From contig OZ345354.1 in the NCBI GenBank assembly GCA_977006965.1, positions 2,542,001 through 2,606,000 on the forward strand: a DNA stretch of 64,000 nt. The letters are read 5' to 3'. The stretch's first letter is position 1, and the number at the start of each line of letters is the position of its first letter. Source of the stretch: Phymatolithon calcareum. Its lineage: Eukaryota > Rhodophyta > Florideophyceae > Hapalidiales. Of this stretch, positions 20,834-31,426 are shown piece after piece. The notes under the pieces were generated by a model. The model was given only the letters and a program-made list of their open reading frames with translations, did not search any database and had not been told where the DNA came from. A program made the translations under genes and the position numbers.

Positions 20834-22343
20834 AAAGTGGACAAAATTTATCATTGTCTGGGGAGCAGCATTATAAGTCAGTCATATCTTTGCCAGGCGA
20901 CGAAATCGGCGGAGATGGGCACCCTCGGCAGCATATAGGTCAAAGATAACTTCTGTACGGGCAAGTTCGTTCTTTTTGGCTGAAGAGTTCCGCGGATTAT
21001 TTTTCCCTCTGATGACACGACGAAAAAGGGCAGAGAAGCGAGATTTTAATGGAGTGGTGCTCTTAACCCTACTTTGAATCGTGGTAAAGCAACCTGTGAA
21101 GAATTCACTTTGACAAATACATGCGCTTCGTGCTCTGCTGCACTGCATTTCCGTGCCTCATTATCAGTTTGACAGTCTCCTTCTTTACAGTCCATACAGG
21201 AAAATTAGTCAAAACAGTGCACAACGCGTTTGCTTTTGCACTCTTGCCTAACGCCCTCTGCCATGTTCTTTCCGATATGGTGTACAAGACTTAGCCGGGC
21301 GGACCCTACCATAATTTACCGCACTTAGCACTTTGGGCAATGTAAGCATCAAGTCGCTGCTTTTTTTACTTGGCAACGAGTACTGCGCGTGTCGTGTCCA
21401 CTGCACGTTCCGACCCGTTCTTTAATTCTTTCACGACACATGCGCGCGAAAAGCCCTAATTTTACCAGGCAGTACCTCAGCGAGTGTTTCCTTCAATAAA
21501 CTGAACTCTTTTTCATCTTTCTCGATATCCGCTTTCCGACGAACGCAGTAGGTCATGTTCAAAAATTGTCCAAATTCCAATTTCAAAAGTTCCCAAAAAT
21601 CGAGATTTAGGTGCCGGTTCTTTCCCAGAACGCATGTTAAGGACCTACATCCCCATCTTAGATTTTCACTTTTATTTTTGATGAGCTTGGGAATCCGAGA
21701 AGCTCATTGGACACTTTCTGTTATGGCACTACATAATTGGCTAAGCAAAAAAAGTCCTCGCGCCGTGGAAACTTTTTCTAGAAATTCTCAGCAGACTGTT
21801 CCTTTGAAAATCGGGACAACTCCTTAAACGCGCAGTTTAAGACCACTTCATGATCCGTTCTTCGCATTTTGAAAACTATTATAGAAATCGAAGAATGTAA
21901 GTTATCCAAAAATCAAAAAAATCAAAGAAAGGGGATGAAATAAGGAGTGTAGAGCACTTTTCGTAATTCTGATCTTCAAAAAGAATCGCCTACAAAGATG
22001 GACAATTATCTCGAAAAGGACTGGATGAATTTCTTATTGCCTCGGTCAAAAGCTTCAAATGGTTGTAGACTACCACAGGAATACCGCAAATTTGGTAAAA
22101 TCGAACGTCTAGGTGGCAAAAAAGTTCGCGCCGCGAGATGAATTTTTTTTAAATTTGGCAAAGGAACAGGCGAAAAATATAGTAAAATTCACGTTGCGCC
22201 CCAACGAGAAGCTGAAACTGTTCGACGGAAACACAGTAAGCATTTTTCTGTAATGATTGATTAGAGGCGGACATTGGAAACTTTTGCTGACTTCATATTT
22301 GAAAATATTTCACTGTTTCTACACATTTTCTTGAAACTGGATA
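20834..22343. other. No gene recognised
   Basis: AT-rich DNA. Two overlapping minus-strand frames at 20882-21287 are basic and might be debris of a protein, but I see no domain. The rest contains only short spurious frames. Confidence 0.45.
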
Positions 22344-22754
22344 CAGTCAGACCGCGATAAATGGAACCTCTTTTTTAGAATAACCTCGGTTATCAGCAAA
22401 ATCGGGTGCTCCACGAATACCGTATCCGACTAAATTTAACGAAAATTAAAGGATTCTAGAATATTTGATAGGGGGATTTTTTCATGTTTGAGGACACGGG
22501 GCATACCTTAAATTTTGTTATAATTTTGTTTAGCGTACACGGAGCATATCCTCACTCGTAGAATACTGTAAGTACTTTTCATGTTTCTCCTGCCATTAGT
22601 ACAGTACAGTAAGAGTTGACACAGCGGTGTAAAGCTACTGTTCGGCACACGTGTGATCCAAAACTTATGATTCAAAATTCGACTTGAGAATAACCTCGAT
22701 TTTGAGAATATTGGACCATTCCACATTGCCCATCCATTTATCGAGGCCTGACTG
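22344..22754 (-). mobile_element. pogo/Tc1-mariner-type MITE, copy 2
   Basis: Inverted relative to the copy at 15560-15957 and alike along nearly its whole length. Flanked by TA (22342-22343 and 22755-22756). The ends are CAGTCAGACCGCGATAA and its relative. Non-coding. Confidence 0.85.
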
Positions 22755-23153
22755 TACAGTCCCGTCGGTACAAACGACATAATTAAAATTTTCATCCAGT
22801 TTATGAGCATTTTTTCGGCCAGTGAGAGCGCTGCAAAGACGGGGAAGTAGGTTCTTAACGGTTATTGCACGGACAAAAGCCCAATTGTAATTTCGGGAGG
22901 GGAAGTCCTGAATCTGAATAAAAAAGAGGGTCTCTCAGAAAAGCATTTCGGGGCCTGAAATCAACTAACAAAATGGGCCCAAAGGGGTTTTCCTCGCATG
23001 GAGGGCCAAGGAAAGAGGGCCGTCCCCTTCGGGCCCTCCATTCAGTCTACTATCCCAAATCCTGCATCATATGAGGGACCTTCTGGAGAATTCGATTTTT
23101 GCGTGCACAGTAGCAGGCTGGAAAAGTCCTCAGTTGCAGTCCAAATTATTTTG

Positions 23154-23384
23154 ACTGGTAATGAGGACGCGGCATACGTCTGGGTGGCTGCTGTGTGATC
23201 TATGGGACAGTTTTTTCATAACAATTTCTAGTTTTCGGACGTGGAATTGCTTTTCAACCAAACTTTTCGTGATGTTTCAAGTTTTTGCTCAAAAGTGTGT
23301 GAAAACATCTTGAGCGAAAGCTTGCAAATCAACGCCGCACGTGAAATCAGCCACTGCAATCTATGCCGCGTCCTCATAACCAGT
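23154..23384. repeat. 23-bp inverted repeat upstream of GTPase-Sel1 copy A
   Basis: ACTGGTAATGAGGACGCGGC... at 23154-23176 is inverted at 23362-23384 with one mismatch. A third, shorter copy in the first orientation follows at 23397-23411, giving a hairpin just upstream of the gene. Copy B has the same layout, with its second arm altered beside the 23-bp insertion. Confidence 0.75.
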
Positions 23385-23586
23385 CCACGAAATAATGACT
23401 GGTAATGAGGACTTTTTTGACTGGGTCTATGCCGCGATTTTGATGGATTCTCAAGACGGCTCCTCTGTGAGCTCGTAATTCATACTGTAACGTATTCTCA
23501 GCGACTGGATTTCGTACCGTACATACGGCGTGTAACGAGCGCGAAGCGCTCGTCTGCGATTACTTGCTATCGACGTCCTAAGAACC

Positions 23587-25848
23587 ATGAGCGAAACAAT
23601 GTCCAACTCTATCCGTCACCTGCCAGCCATTGCGTTGGTCGGAAACCCGGGCGCTGGAAAAAGCACTCTCCTTAACGGACTTGCCGGAAGTCCACTATTC
23701 AGAAGTGGACCCAGCATTTGTGATGGTCTGACGCAAGTGCTTCAAGCTCATACGATGAGAAACTTGACGCTGTACGACACCCCTGGCCTCTTAGATATCG
23801 CGAGAACCAAGCAAGCAGGCAAAGAGCTGGACAAGTTACTCGCCAAAAATGTTGCGTTAAAGATTGTGTTCGTTGTCACTTTGGATGAAGGCCGAGTGAG
23901 ACGGGCCGACACTCTCACCATCAGGCTCGTACTCGATGCTATCTCCGTGGATACCAACAACCGGTTCGGGGTGGTCGTCAACAAGATGGGAGATAGAGTT
24001 AAGGATTTGTTACGAGGCGACCCGGAAATGGAATGCAAAATGCGCAAAAAATTGACGGGCGCTCGCAGTACAAGCCACTGGTGCTACGTGCGGAAGGAGG
24101 ACTCTCTGGAGGGGATAGATGATCAATGTCACTCGACTTTGGATCTGCACCTCCTACTCCATGGTCTTCCTGTGACTAAGCCTTTGAACACCGTGGTTTC
24201 CAGCGTAGAAACACAGAATTTGGAGAAGCTTTTGGAGGCTGCGGAGGATCGAGCCAGAGAAGTCGAAAATTCCAAGGGAGAAGAACTTAGGGAAATGACG
24301 GCAGCATATGAGCTACGAAAGCTTGAATCTGAGGATCGAATCAGAAAATTGCAACAAGAGCTGCGTGAGCAGAAGTTGAAGAATGCAAATGAAACCAAAG
24401 AAGTGCGACATGAAGAGGACAAGCGCGAAGTGAGCATAAGACACAATGTGCATCAGCGGGTCGAAACCGTAGCTATTAATGCTTTGCGAGCTCAAAAACG
24501 CCCCAAGACTGTCGTGGATGTTGACTATAAGCATGGGAAAGATTGGAAAGTGAATAATGTTCAAGGCAGACAGAGCAAGGCAACGAACCCAGTTCGCTCT
24601 GTTGAGTCGTACAATCTGGAAGGCGGAGATGTGGACGCTTTGTACAACTTCGCACTGTTGCTAGAATATGGCGGAGACGGGGTACCAGCGGACCCAGTTC
24701 GCGCAGTCGAGCTATATAATCGGGCTATCGAAGAGAGTGGTAATGTGGAAGCAATGGTTGCCCTCGCACGATTGCTCCGATATGGCCGAGACGGGGTACC
24801 GGCGGACCCGGTTCGCACAGCTAAGCTGTACAACAGGGCGATTGAAGAAGGTGGAAATGTGATTGCCATGAATAACCTAGCACGTTTGCTAGAAGATGGC
24901 GTGGACGGTGTACCAGCAGATCCCTTTGTCGCAGCTGAGCTGTACAAAAGGGCGATTAAAGAGGGCGGTAATGTAAGCGCAATGATTAACCTCGCACTAT
25001 TGCTGGAAGATGGCTCAGATGGGGTACCAGCAGATCCGGCTCAGGCAGTTAAGCTATACAACCGGGCCATCGTAGAAGATGGTAATGTGAGTGCAATGGT
25101 CGCCCTCGCACGGTTGCTCCGACATGGCGGAACTGGGGTATCAGCAGACCCAGCTCGCGCATTTCAGCTGTATACCCGGGCAATTGATGAAGGTGGAAAT
25201 GTGGTTGCCATGAATAACCTCGCACGGTTGCTAGAAGATGGCGAGGGCAATGTACCAGCAAACCTCACTCGCGCAGTTGAGCTTTACAATCAAGCAATTG
25301 AACAAGGTCCAGATGTTAGCTCAATGATTAACCTCGCACGGCTGCTAGAAGAAGGCAGGGACGAGATACCGGCGGATCCGGTTCGCGCAGCTGAGTTGTA
25401 CCAGTGGGCGATTGAAAAAGGTGGACATGTGACCGCAATGAACAACCTTGCACAGTTGCTTGAACATGGTAGGGATGGCGTACCACCGGACCCGGTTCGC
25501 GCAGCTGAGCTGTACGAAAGGGCGATTGCGGAAGGTGGTAATCTGACTCAGCGCTCAGATTATCTGAGCGCAATGTACAACCTTGCACGATTGCTTCAAA
25601 AGGGCAAACGTGGTGTACAAGCGGACCCGGTTCGCGCAGTTGCGCTATACAACCGGGCCATTAACGAAGGTGAAGATACGGACTCAATGTTGAAGCTCGC
25701 ACGGTTGCTAAGATTTGGGCGACGCGGGGTACGAGCGGACCCGGCTCGCGCAATTGAGCTGTTTAAGCGGGCCATTGACAATGGTGCAAACGTGAATGCA
25801 ATGTCCTTAGTGCTTTTGAAGATGTGGGCTGCAATTAGGTGCGGGTAA
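23587..25848 (+). CDS. GTPase-Sel1 repeat protein, copy A (753 aa)
   Basis: Single exon. The P-loop GTPase domain spans residues 1-200 (GNPGAGKS, DTPG, NKMGD), followed by a coiled coil at about 205-270. The charged motif ETKEVRHEEDKRE at 269 comes next, then about eleven 38-residue Sel1-like repeats from residue 335 to the end (consensus VPADPVRAVELYNRAIEEGGNV, AMNNLARLLEDG). One repeat carries a 7-residue insert. It stops 640 residues short of the paralog at 8096, whose C-terminal region is absent. Against copy B, I count about 67 differences in the first 268 residues but only about 30 in the last 485. No partner genes suggest a pathway; a GTP-dependent scaffold or sensor is an inference. 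Confidence 0.85.
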   Translation: MSETMSNSIRHLPAIALVGNPGAGKSTLLNGLAGSPLFRSGPSICDGLTQVLQAHTMRNLTLYDTPGLLDIARTKQAGKELDKLLAKNVALKIVFVVTLDEGRVRRADTLTIRLVLDAISVDTNNRFGVVVNKMGDRVKDLLRGDPEMECKMRKKLTGARSTSHWCYVRKEDSLEGIDDQCHSTLDLHLLLHGLPVTKPLNTVVSSVETQNLEKLLEAAEDRAREVENSKGEELREMTAAYELRKLESEDRIRKLQQELREQKLKNANETKEVRHEEDKREVSIRHNVHQRVETVAINALRAQKRPKTVVDVDYKHGKDWKVNNVQGRQSKATNPVRSVESYNLEGGDVDALYNFALLLEYGGDGVPADPVRAVELYNRAIEESGNVEAMVALARLLRYGRDGVPADPVRTAKLYNRAIEEGGNVIAMNNLARLLEDGVDGVPADPFVAAELYKRAIKEGGNVSAMINLALLLEDGSDGVPADPAQAVKLYNRAIVEDGNVSAMVALARLLRHGGTGVSADPARAFQLYTRAIDEGGNVVAMNNLARLLEDGEGNVPANLTRAVELYNQAIEQGPDVSSMINLARLLEEGRDEIPADPVRAAELYQWAIEKGGHVTAMNNLAQLLEHGRDGVPPDPVRAAELYERAIAEGGNLTQRSDYLSAMYNLARLLQKGKRGVQADPVRAVALYNRAINEGEDTDSMLKLARLLRFGRRGVRADPARAIELFKRAIDNGANVNAMSLVLLKMWAAIRCG

Positions 25849-26589
25849 TTTTGGTCCCGCAATTAGGTTATAATTTGCGACTTGTTATCTCTGGGATGAG
25901 AAATCATCAATGGTAAATGAAGTGCCGCCGTGCATGAACCGAAAAATAGTTTCTGTGAAAATTTCACGGTCTTGAGAGGTACGAGTAAGTTTAGCAACGT
26001 CCCTGTCGAAGTGCAGAAGGGACTTTCGGCGTGGAATTGCGGGGCATGGGAGTATGAGTCTCGCGGTTGTGCTGCGGGGGTTGCTAGACAATGCCCAGAT
26101 ACTCGGATCCTGTCCAGTTGGTCATTTGTTCCATAATTCTTGGCCATGTCTAATCATCCGAACAGGTCGAAACGCCGCGTTTGGATCTGAGTCACTGCTT
26201 CTCTACACTAGACGGAAAACCTTCCGTCGAGTCTAACTCTCAAGGACTGGATATTTACCAATAGTGCAAAGTACGCCAGTACGTTAGGATGCAATGGAGT
26301 TCGACTAACCCATCCCATGGTGGGGCGCAACTTCCAGCCACGAAAAATTTCACCGTTTCGCTCCGTTCAGCTACGTGCCGTTCCTAGCTTCGGCCCTTCC
26401 GAAAACTCAGCGGCGCTCTGCAACCCAGCAGCGGGTGTCTCCCACTCGCCGGACATCGCAAAAAAGGACTGATCACTCGACGACAAAGTCATTTACGCCT
26501 AGAATAAAATATACAATTAGATGCATACTGTGTGCCACTTCAAACTCCCACTTCAAAGTCCTGCGCTTTTCCGCAACAGTTCCGAATAC
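25849..26589. other. Intergenic region of duplication copy A
   Basis: Alignable with 55841-57690 except for the B-specific 1.1 kb. It contains one arm (TACACTAGACGGAAAACC...) of what is a 44-bp palindrome in copy B. No gene recognised. Confidence 0.6.
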
Positions 26590-28285
26590 GCCTCTGCCTT
26601 TTTCTACTGCGGAGAACCAAAATTGGCAACTCCTAATACCCCGTCATCCAGCCATAACAACTCGTCCCGCCAGAGCACGCGGCCGACATCCAGACTACGA
26701 GCTATTCCGTCCCGTTCGATGTCCAGATGAGTCTTCGCGAACTCATCAAGAACTCCTTCAAGTAACCTCCGCTCTTTAGCTGGGGAGTCCACGATATTAC
26801 AAACTGTCTCCATAATAGCTATATTCACATCAGCACATTCGGTCTCCGCATTGTACACGCCGTCCCACAGCAAAACACTGGCCACACGGAACGTGCACGC
26901 TGCACCAGGGACACGTTCCGGTCCTAAATAGAATACCGCCTCACTGCGCAGAGTTCCGCTACATGTTCGTCGCCTGCATACCGAGCACATCCAAAATACC
27001 CCAATGTCTCCAGACTACCATTTACATCACTAATGACCTGCAACTGCAGTTGCAAAGAAGGTATCGCTACAAATTCGTCACGCGGCATCTCGAAGGGCGC
27101 TCGTGCACCCAGCATATTCTCCGCAGCATGCCTGCTCGACTCGATGGCAAATCGCTCAGACCACTTCAGCGCATCCATGCTTGGTGCAAGCGCACACGAG
27201 CCCGCCACATACACATCCGATGCTGCAGCAAGCTTGCGGTTAACCACGAACCCTCCGGCCCGCTGCTCGAGCGCCGGGGCATGTACACTCGAAGCGGGCG
27301 GTGTTGTCGGAGCGAGCAAAACGCGATCAATATGGAATTACACGGCTGCAAGCCGGTCGAAAACCACACCCGCGTACACCTCCGCCTCAGCAGCTTGCGG
27401 AGAAATGTGGCGTATCGCGGCATACGCCAGAAAATCAGTACCGCCGTCGCTCGACGTTCGCAACCGCCTTCGAAGCTCTGCGGAAATATATTTCGGCGCA
27501 TGCCGTGCAAGGAAAGCGGGTTCAGAATATACAAAAGTCACGTCTGCTCCATAGGCGACCAGCTCTGCACCAGCTGCTAGTGCGAGCCAGCTTCCACCAA
27601 CCAGCGTATAATACGGTCGCACCCCCGGTTCTGCAGAAGCGAGTGTTTGCAACACGCGTGCAAAGTCGATAGCAGAACGCACGCCGCCGATAAACCCACA
27701 AGCGCACGGTGCGACGGTTGTTCCAAGAGGATGTGTCGGGGTCTCTCCAGCAATAGTAAAGAGTGCACGTTCCGACCGCTCGCCCACTACTCAAGGCTAC
27801 TGTCTTCACGGTCGCGTCAAGTGCACGCACAGACGTTCTCACACGACCTCAGCCGTCCCGGAGTTGTTGCCCGGTGGCGGTCCGAACCACCACGGAGTTA
27901 CCATTAGCAAAGATCCTGTCGGATCGCCTTTTTGAGCACCCGTGCTGCAGTTTGTACCGCAGTTCCTCTTCCGTAGACCACATACTTGTAGTCTGTATGC
28001 TCAGGCTCTGTCCGCAGATTTTGCTTCAAGTGCACCAAACGCCAGTGCTATTTCAAGTCTTGAGTGCGCAGTCGATGCTGCAAGACTGCAGCCTCCTACT
28101 CCCACGGCCCATCCTAGTGAACGAAAACAAGTTGAACGCGCAGCCGCGTGCATTGAGGACAGACGTCTTGTGGCATAAATCTCAGCTGCGATGCCAGGCA
28201 TGGGAAAACGTCATAAGTTTGGTTTTCAAGTGACATTACAGTAGCTCTAAGTATGATATTTATGGATGATCCGATTGCCCGCCTT
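26590..28285 (-). pseudogene. AIF-like oxidoreductase pseudogene (copy A)
   Basis: Collinear with the intact gene at 57698-59350 but broken into several frames on the minus strand (for example 27787-27338, 27319-26924 and 26990-26604). Small indels, among them a roughly 33-bp deletion near 26670 that removes coding sequence near the C-terminus, disrupt it. Recognisable pieces include the NAD-binding segment and the SGRHAAENML-type motif (here SSRHAAENML). Decay followed the segmental duplication, because copy B is open throughout. Confidence 0.9.
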
Positions 28286-28327
28286 TTCAGTGGAATACGT
28301 GCAGTGACCAGGGGTCGCAACTAGACA

Positions 28328-28636
28328 TGAACACCCCGAACGGACCTCGAGAGGGGTTGGGCATGCCCTCTTGCCGCGATGGGACTTCAGAGCGGGCCTC
28401 CAAAGAAATGGACAAAAAGAAGGCCTTCTGCACGAAAAGATGAATTTTAGATAAAAATTTGAAGGTATGATAGTGAGGGACATCATGGGCAATGCACGTG
28501 TACATCCGTAACACGTGTACACTGTATCATAAGCCCTCGCGAGGGCTCCTCGCGAAAACAGGAGAGGAGAGGGCCCCTCGAGGAAGATGAGGCCCTAAGA
28601 CGGTTTTTTCGCCGAGGCACCCGATCGGGGTGCTCA
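28328..28636. mobile_element. TGAACACCCC-ended TIR element, copy 1
   Basis: The ends TGAACACCCCGAACG and (inverted) TGAGCACCCCGATCG bound 309 bp. A 130-bp relative with the same ends lies at 48877-49006. Non-coding; the interior has additional GC-rich hairpins (CTCGCGAGG, GAGGGC). I see no clear target duplication and cannot name the superfamily. Confidence 0.6.
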
Positions 28637-28644
28637 CGTCAAGA

Positions 28645-28800
28645 CGCAACGGACGGATTGCGAACGAACGGAATCAAGGAATTTGTGTAGTTACCATTTG
28701 TATATCCGTTCCGTTCAGTCAAAACATGGACTAAATTCCATCCGGAATCATTCTGCAATGCCAAAAAAATTTCCCACTCCGTTCTCTCGCTGAAAAATTC
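28645..28800 (-). mobile_element. hAT-like element fragment
   Basis: Matches the right-hand 150 bp of the hAT-like element at 43558-44187 in inverse orientation (shared CGGATTGCGAACGAACGG and a following AT-rich part). The terminal CAGGGGTC is missing, so this is a truncated copy. Confidence 0.65.
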
Positions 28801-29390
28801 GAGGAAATTCGCTAAATGGCCACCAAAAGTGGTAAAGTACGCCAAATATCCACCCTTAGCCAAAAATACTACTCTCCCATAGAAAAATATACTGTCATAC
28901 TCACCCTAGCGGAACCTACTACTCATCCGTTTCTCAGAGCATCCTGCGACAGTGAAATTTATTGCGTACGCTACTCTCTCTGATTTAGCTCCTCGTCGCA
29001 ACTATTGATAGCATCTCTGTCATCGAAGGCGGTGAGGTCGATGATCATGGACTGAGCCGCTTTGCCGATATGCTTTCGCTTCGCCTCGACAAGGTTGTGG
29101 ATGTTGGGTCTACCGCATGTCTGTGAGAAGTGACCGGTGCGTCCACACGAGGAGCAGCGACGGGCCCTCATTTCGGATGGCACCTAGGGCTTCTTGCGCT
29201 TGCGGCCCGGCTTAGATACAAGTTCAAACGGCACCAAATCTTCCTGTACTTGCTGGTCACCAATGACAGCAATACGCGTGATGCTGCCCTCGTGTTGCTT
29301 GGCCCACGTTTCCAACAGCCATAGTCACCGAACCAGTGCTTTTTGTACGGATCGAACCCGATCCGATGCTGCACCAAGCGCCTACCTCAC
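28801..29390 (-). mobile_element. MULE-type element, copy 4, truncated
   Basis: Starts with the GAGGAAATTCGC terminus. The uninterrupted inverted repeat that the solo LTR split in the 6303 copy follows it. A zinc-knuckle frame (29183-28971) reads CSSCGRTGHFSQTC, a perfect CX2CX4HX4C. Similarity ends near 29390, where different DNA begins. Confidence 0.75.
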
Positions 29391-29417
29391 CCAGAATTGT
29401 CCTCGGCTGCAAGAAAA

Positions 29418-30191
29418 ATGCGTCCATCGAGCACTTTCAAGCAAAGTTTGCTCAAATCGAAGACTTCCGACTGCACTTGTGCAGACTTCCGTACATTGCT
29501 GCGCTACTTTCTTCTTAAAGAGACGACAAAATGCAGAGCTTATCCGTCAGAGCTCTATGCACTGTCGACTGATGGCGGAAAATCCGAGCGCTTTGATATT
29601 ATATTTGAGACGTTTTTCGATCTATGCGCCGCCTTGAATATTAGCGCCAACGCACGTGAGCATGGAGCATATCTGAAAGAGAGGATTTTCGAAGATGTTC
29701 GAGCAGTTCACGTCTCCTGTGCCATTCGATTTTCACATGGACAGGGCTCAGATCGTCAGCGCTTCATCTTGGTCGGAAACAGTACACCGGCATCTCAATA
29801 TGAAAGTACACTACATATGCTTTCGCAGGCTAACATGGCATGGAGCGAACACAGCTGGTATTGTAATCTGCGATTAGAGCCTAAGTATTTAACAGATGTG
29901 TTGAGTACAATTTCCTCACCACCATCATACGACAACGAGGAGACAAGGACTCGAATTTCCGATCAAAACTTGCCGCCTATCCAGCGCTTTTCATTCCTAA
30001 TCACGTGGCAGCGGAACATCGAAGCTCAGCGATATCATCAAGTACCGGAAAGTTTTGTAGACGGTTCCATTCGTTCCTATTTTCCCACGGTGGTCAATGG
30101 AACACAAATACTACTAGATTCCGTAGGAATTTTTGCGACAGGGCAGCCTGAAGGAAGGCTTTTGACAGATTTAGTTATATCTTCAAGGTAA
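29418..30191 (+). CDS. Hypothetical protein (about 257 aa)
   Basis: An open frame starting at the first Met after the truncated MULE (the frame is open from 29343, but that part is transposon). I recognise no domain. Composition looks protein-like (mixed charge, regular hydrophobics, e.g. FDIIFETFFDLCAALN). The frame ends at AGG-TAA, where the text AAG|GTAAAG fits a 5' splice site, so the stop may lie in an intron and more exons may follow. The chromovirus-split frame beginning near 30433 is a candidate continuation, but I found no acceptor that joins them in phase. Confidence 0.4.
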   Translation: MRPSSTFKQSLLKSKTSDCTCADFRTLLRYFLLKETTKCRAYPSELYALSTDGGKSERFDIIFETFFDLCAALNISANAREHGAYLKERIFEDVRAVHVSCAIRFSHGQGSDRQRFILVGNSTPASQYESTLHMLSQANMAWSEHSWYCNLRLEPKYLTDVLSTISSPPSYDNEETRTRISDQNLPPIQRFSFLITWQRNIEAQRYHQVPESFVDGSIRSYFPTVVNGTQILLDSVGIFATGQPEGRLLTDLVISSR

Positions 30192-30432
30192 AGTTGAATT
30201 ATTAAATTCACAGCACAGCCGTCGGCTTCCAAAGTTACATTATGTTAGTTAATTATGGACCGCCACTCGGTTCAATAATTTTCACGGTGCGACGAGGTCT
30301 TTTTAAGTCTATGCCACTAATCATATGCCACCATGAATTGTGCGAACGCACGTGCTGTACGGGATATTTTTAGAACAGGGAACTAACCACCGCTACGCGG
30401 ATAATTCTCTAGGATACCATGGACTGCGTTAG

Positions 30433-30776
30433 TCTGGGCAAATTTCTGTCCGTGTAATTGGCTATATCGGAGTTTATGAGTATTTGGACGACGAAGAGTT
30501 CAGCATAGAGCAGACAGACTTCCTGTCCTGGATAGGCAACAGAAATGACTAGAAGAAACAGTGCTGGGCGAATATCGTAGCGCTAGCGCTTTACAAGGCA
30601 CGGTTTGAAGCTGCCGCCGACCTGTGCGTCGTGAACAGCACTCAAATGTTGGCGCACGTGACGGAGAGAAGCTCACTGATCGGGTTGCACCAACCACGGA
30701 GCAGGCTAACGTTGGTCATGCTGGGATCAGCGTGGGCGTCGGTCGAAGCCCTGATCGTGGTCTACGCATTGGTGGG
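30433..30776 (+). pseudogene. Host reading frame, part upstream of the retrotransposon
   Basis: A plus-strand frame (phase of 30721) with protein-like composition: SVRVIGYIGVYEYLDDEEF, then a TAG at 30550, then a basic/hydrophobic stretch ending in a predicted membrane segment. The LTR retrotransposon cuts it at GTGGG. The same frame resumes exactly at 41728. Not recognised. Confidence 0.5.
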
Positions 30777-31385
30777 TGTAACGAAACGGTTCGTTCGGTG
30801 GTAGCTCAGGGTGAACGACCGCTCGTTCCGTGTGCACCTGAGGCAGACGGTTAGTGGGCCAGAAAGCGGGTGGTAGAGCGGTTTGGCGTCACTCCCAACG
30901 GTGGAAGTGACGCCGGGGTGGACTGTAAACACCCTGAAGTGTCTAGGACGGCGGTAGTGATCGACAGACACGAGGCGATCAACGTACGCAGGGTTTGGCA
31001 GGGGTAGACAAGCCGATCAACGTCAAAGGTGACGTGGTGAGGCAAGCCGGCACGTCGCAGGCGACGTAGCAAAAGTGGTAACACAGGGGTTTCCCTTAGT
31101 AACACACACTCAGTGGGGTCAGAACGGCGGTCGTTGGCGAGCCCTGGGTCCTAAATCCCTTGGGAGCCTTGACTGTGTCTGGGCCAGTCGAGCGTGTGTG
31201 TGCTTCCGAAAACCCCTTGTTGGTTTATTCACTCGCCAACGACGGCGGTTAAGTGCTATGCTACCTAAGCGCTGGACACGTGGCTAGCGCGTCGCTAACT
31301 AGAAGTTTCGCGGGATTCGGACAGCGTGTCCACGTGTACACGCTGTCAAAGGGGGTCGGGAACAGTCCCATTTTGTATCATCACA
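30777..31385 (-). repeat. 3' LTR of the chromovirus
   Basis: Differs from 41119-41727 at five positions. It contains several short perfect hairpins: GGCGTCACT/AGTGACGCC (30885-30914), ACGTCA/TGACGT near 31020-31035, and GACAGCGTGT/ACACGCTGTC with loop CCACGTGT (31320-31347). The ACGT cores resemble plant bZIP/bHLH sites, but regulation here is conjecture. Confidence 0.95.
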
Positions 31386-31402
31386 CCACCCCCTCCTTAC
31401 CC
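31386..31402 (-). other. Polypurine tract
   Basis: On the minus strand the bases immediately before the 3' LTR read GGGTAAGGAGGGGGTGG, a purine-rich primer site for plus-strand DNA synthesis. Confidence 0.8.
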
Positions 31403-31426
31403 AAGCGGCCACCACCTCGCCGCGTC

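Larger units (their letters stand above)
22885..28290 (+). repeat. Segmental duplication, copy A
   Basis: Collinear with 52845-59440: upstream non-coding region, GTPase-Sel1 gene, intergenic region, AIF-like gene on the minus strand, and part of that gene's upstream region. Non-coding flanks differ at only a few positions per 100 bp. Copy A lacks the 1.1 kb found at 56353-57456 and ends just before the position of the Nup85-like gene. Confidence 0.9.

Noticed and set aside
22998-23198. Conserved small frame upstream of GTPase-Sel1 copy A (also 52960-53160 in copy B)
   Set aside because: Conserved only because the whole segment is recently duplicated; the start differs by frameshifting changes between copies and the 3' part overlaps an inverted-repeat arm.
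26963-27580. Plus-strand 205-codon frame in duplication copy A
   Set aside because: Lies opposite the decayed AIF-like gene, and the equivalent position in copy B is opposite an intact gene; composition reflects the complementary strand.
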